From Luteimonas deserti (lineage in GTDB: Bacteria > Pseudomonadota > Gammaproteobacteria > Xanthomonadales > Xanthomonadaceae), in NCBI RefSeq assembly GCF_013425765.1, contig NZ_JACCJZ010000020.1:1-64000 (forward strand): a stretch of 64,000 bases of DNA. Reading direction: 5' to 3'. Both the position numbers and the translations under genes were made by a program. The notes under the pieces are model-generated. The model made no database searches and was not told the origin of the DNA. It saw nothing but the letters and a program-made list of their open reading frames with translations. Numbering within the stretch: position 1 is the first letter of the stretch; each line of letters begins with the position of its first letter. Of this stretch, positions 62,640 through 64,000 are shown piece after piece.

Positions 62640-64000
62640 TCAGCGCAGCATGATCGTGGTGGCGAGGCCGAGGAAGCTGAAGAATCCCATGATGTCGGTC
62701 ACGGCCGTCACCACGACGGTGCCCGCGACCGCGGGATCCACGCGCATGCGCTTGAGCAGCAGGGGCAGCAGAACACCGGCCAGCGCGGCCGAGCAGAAAT
62801 TGATCACCAGCGCGGCGAAGATCACCAGCGACAGCACCCAGTCGTGGAACCAGACCAGGGCGACGAGGCCGACCAGGCTGCCGATGAGGACGCCGTTGAT
62901 CAGCGCGACGCGTGCTTCCTTCCACAGCAGGATGCGTGCGTTGCTGGCGCCGACCTGGCCGAGCGCGATACCGCGGACCATCAGCGTCAGGACCTGCACC
63001 GCGGCATTTCCGCCGATGCCCGCGACGATCGGCATCAGCACGGCGAGCGCGACGATCTGCTCGATCGTCGCTTCGAAGCGGCCGATCACGAACGCGGCCA
63101 GAAACGCCGTGCACAGGTTGATGCCCAGCCAGACCACGCGGCCGCGCACCGCGCGCTTGATGGGCGAGAAGAGATCCTCGTCCTCGTCGAGACCGGCGGC
63201 CGACAGCGCCTGGTGTTCGGCCTGTTCGCGGATGATGTCGATCACGTCGTCGACCGTGATGCGGCCGAGCAGGACGTTGCCGTCGTCGACCACTGGTGCG
63301 GAGACCCAGTCGTTGTCGGAGAACTGGCGGGCGACGTGCTCGGCGGAATCGGCGACGTGGATCGAGTCGAGCTCGTCGTCGATCAGTTTGTTGATCGCGG
63401 TGCCGGGTTCGCGCGTCACCAGATCCTGCAGCGCGACCCAGCCCATCAGCTGATGGCGCCGATTGACGACGTACAGATGGTCGGTGTGCTCGGGAAGCTC
63501 GCCGCGCAGGCGCAAAAAGCGCAGGACCACGTCGACCGTGGTGTCGGCGCGCACCGTCACCACGTCGGGATTCATCAGCCGTCCCGCGGTGTCCTCGGGA
63601 TACGACAGCACCTGTTCGAGACGCTCGCGGTTCTCGCGGTCCATCGCGCGCAGCACTTCGTCGATCACCGCGTCGGGCAGGTCCTCGACGAGATCGGCGA
63701 GGTCGTCGATGTCGAGATCTTCGACGGCTGCGACCAGCTCGTCCGGATCCATGTCGGCGATCAGACTCTCGCGGACTTCGTCACCGACGTGGACCAGCAC
63801 CTCGCCATCGTCTTCGGGATCGACCAGCCCCCAGACGACCATGCGCTTGCCGTGCGGCAGCGACTCGAGCAGGTTGCCGATCTCGGCCGGGGCGAGCGTG
63901 TGGACCATCCGGCGCACCGGCCCGAGGCGACCGCTGTCGAGCGCGTCTGACAGCAGACGCAGCTGACGCGCGGTCTTGTCGGGGCGGACGGCGTCGGCCA
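62640..64000 (-). CDS. mgtE: MgtE-family magnesium transporter, 5' end cut by window edge
   Basis: The reading frame stays open to the right edge, so the N-terminus is missing; 453 residues are visible. The N-terminal MgtE domain (PAEIGNLLESLPHGKRMVVW, acidic DDLADLVEDLP) is followed by a CBS pair (TAGRLMNPDVVTVRADTTVD and IHVADSAEHVARQFSDNDWV), which senses magnesium, then about five membrane helices with the conserved IVAGIGGNAAVQVLTLMVRG. An internal GTG at 63917 is not the true start, because family-like sequence (RQLRLLSDALDSGRLG) continues upstream. Confidence 0.93.
   Translation of the reverse strand, partial: ADAVRPDKTARQLRLLSDALDSGRLGPVRRMVHTLAPAEIGNLLESLPHGKRMVVWGLVDPEDDGEVLVHVGDEVRESLIADMDPDELVAAVEDLDIDDLADLVEDLPDAVIDEVLRAMDRENRERLEQVLSYPEDTAGRLMNPDVVTVRADTTVDVVLRFLRLRGELPEHTDHLYVVNRRHQLMGWVALQDLVTREPGTAINKLIDDELDSIHVADSAEHVARQFSDNDWVSAPVVDDGNVLLGRITVDDVIDIIREQAEHQALSAAGLDEDEDLFSPIKRAVRGRVVWLGINLCTAFLAAFVIGRFEATIEQIVALAVLMPIVAGIGGNAAVQVLTLMVRGIALGQVGASNARILLWKEARVALINGVLIGSLVGLVALVWFHDWVLSLVIFAALVINFCSAALAGVLLPLLLKRMRVDPAVAGTVVVTAVTDIMGFFSFLGLATTIMLR

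Overview
The window looks like a chromosomal segment of a high-GC gammaproteobacterium of the Xanthomonadaceae/Lysobacteraceae group, of a Lysobacter- or Luteimonas-like kind. The reasons are the str-S10-spc-alpha ribosomal order with no rpmJ after secY, the class II DAHP synthase, the AcnD/PrpF form of the methylcitrate cycle, a pilT-pilU pair beside yggS-proC, and a dispersed palindrome of the type common in this family. The genus cannot be fixed by eye. No rRNA, tRNA, CRISPR array, insertion sequence or phage gene was seen.

Bases 1-16,240 hold tuf, the S10, spc and alpha ribosomal operons (rpsJ to rplQ), secY and rpoA, ending at a strong terminator after rplQ. The tuf-rpsJ gap carries a good promoter followed about 200 bases later by a strong terminator, which suggests a leader attenuator or a small RNA. 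Bases 16,241-28,307 hold mixed housekeeping genes: dsbB, DAHP synthase, a small membrane protein, typA, ppiB, an aminotransferase, a glutaredoxin-like protein, mdh, an unknown protein and prpE.

Bases 28,397-36,347 are a propionate (2-methylcitrate) locus. prpE lies on one side of a divergent gene for a citrate-synthase-like protein with an N-terminal DNA-binding helix-turn-helix. On the other side run prpB, prpC, acnD, a low-GC 2H phosphoesterase and prpF. PrpE makes propionyl-CoA, PrpC condenses it with oxaloacetate, AcnD plus PrpF replace PrpD, and PrpB cleaves 2-methylisocitrate to pyruvate and succinate. No PrpR is present, so the helix-turn-helix/citrate-synthase hybrid is the obvious candidate regulator.

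After a glutathione transferase, a SleB-like hydrolase and fadH comes the most unusual locus, about 40,503-45,557: three overlapping genes for a kleisin-like protein, a small partner and an SMC-type ATPase. This is the architecture of MksBEF condensins and of the Wadjet JetABC core, but the nuclease gene (MksG/JetD) is missing. The rest is accessory housekeeping: an alcohol-dehydrogenase-like reductase, an OmpA-type porin, a pseudouridine synthase, proC-yggS, pilT-pilU, sodA, a Tag-like glycosylase, an FKBP isomerase, a DUF72 protein, yqgE-ruvX-pyrB, an amino-acid permease, a secreted esterase, a cold-shock/DUF1294 protein, and an mgtE-type transporter gene cut by the right edge.
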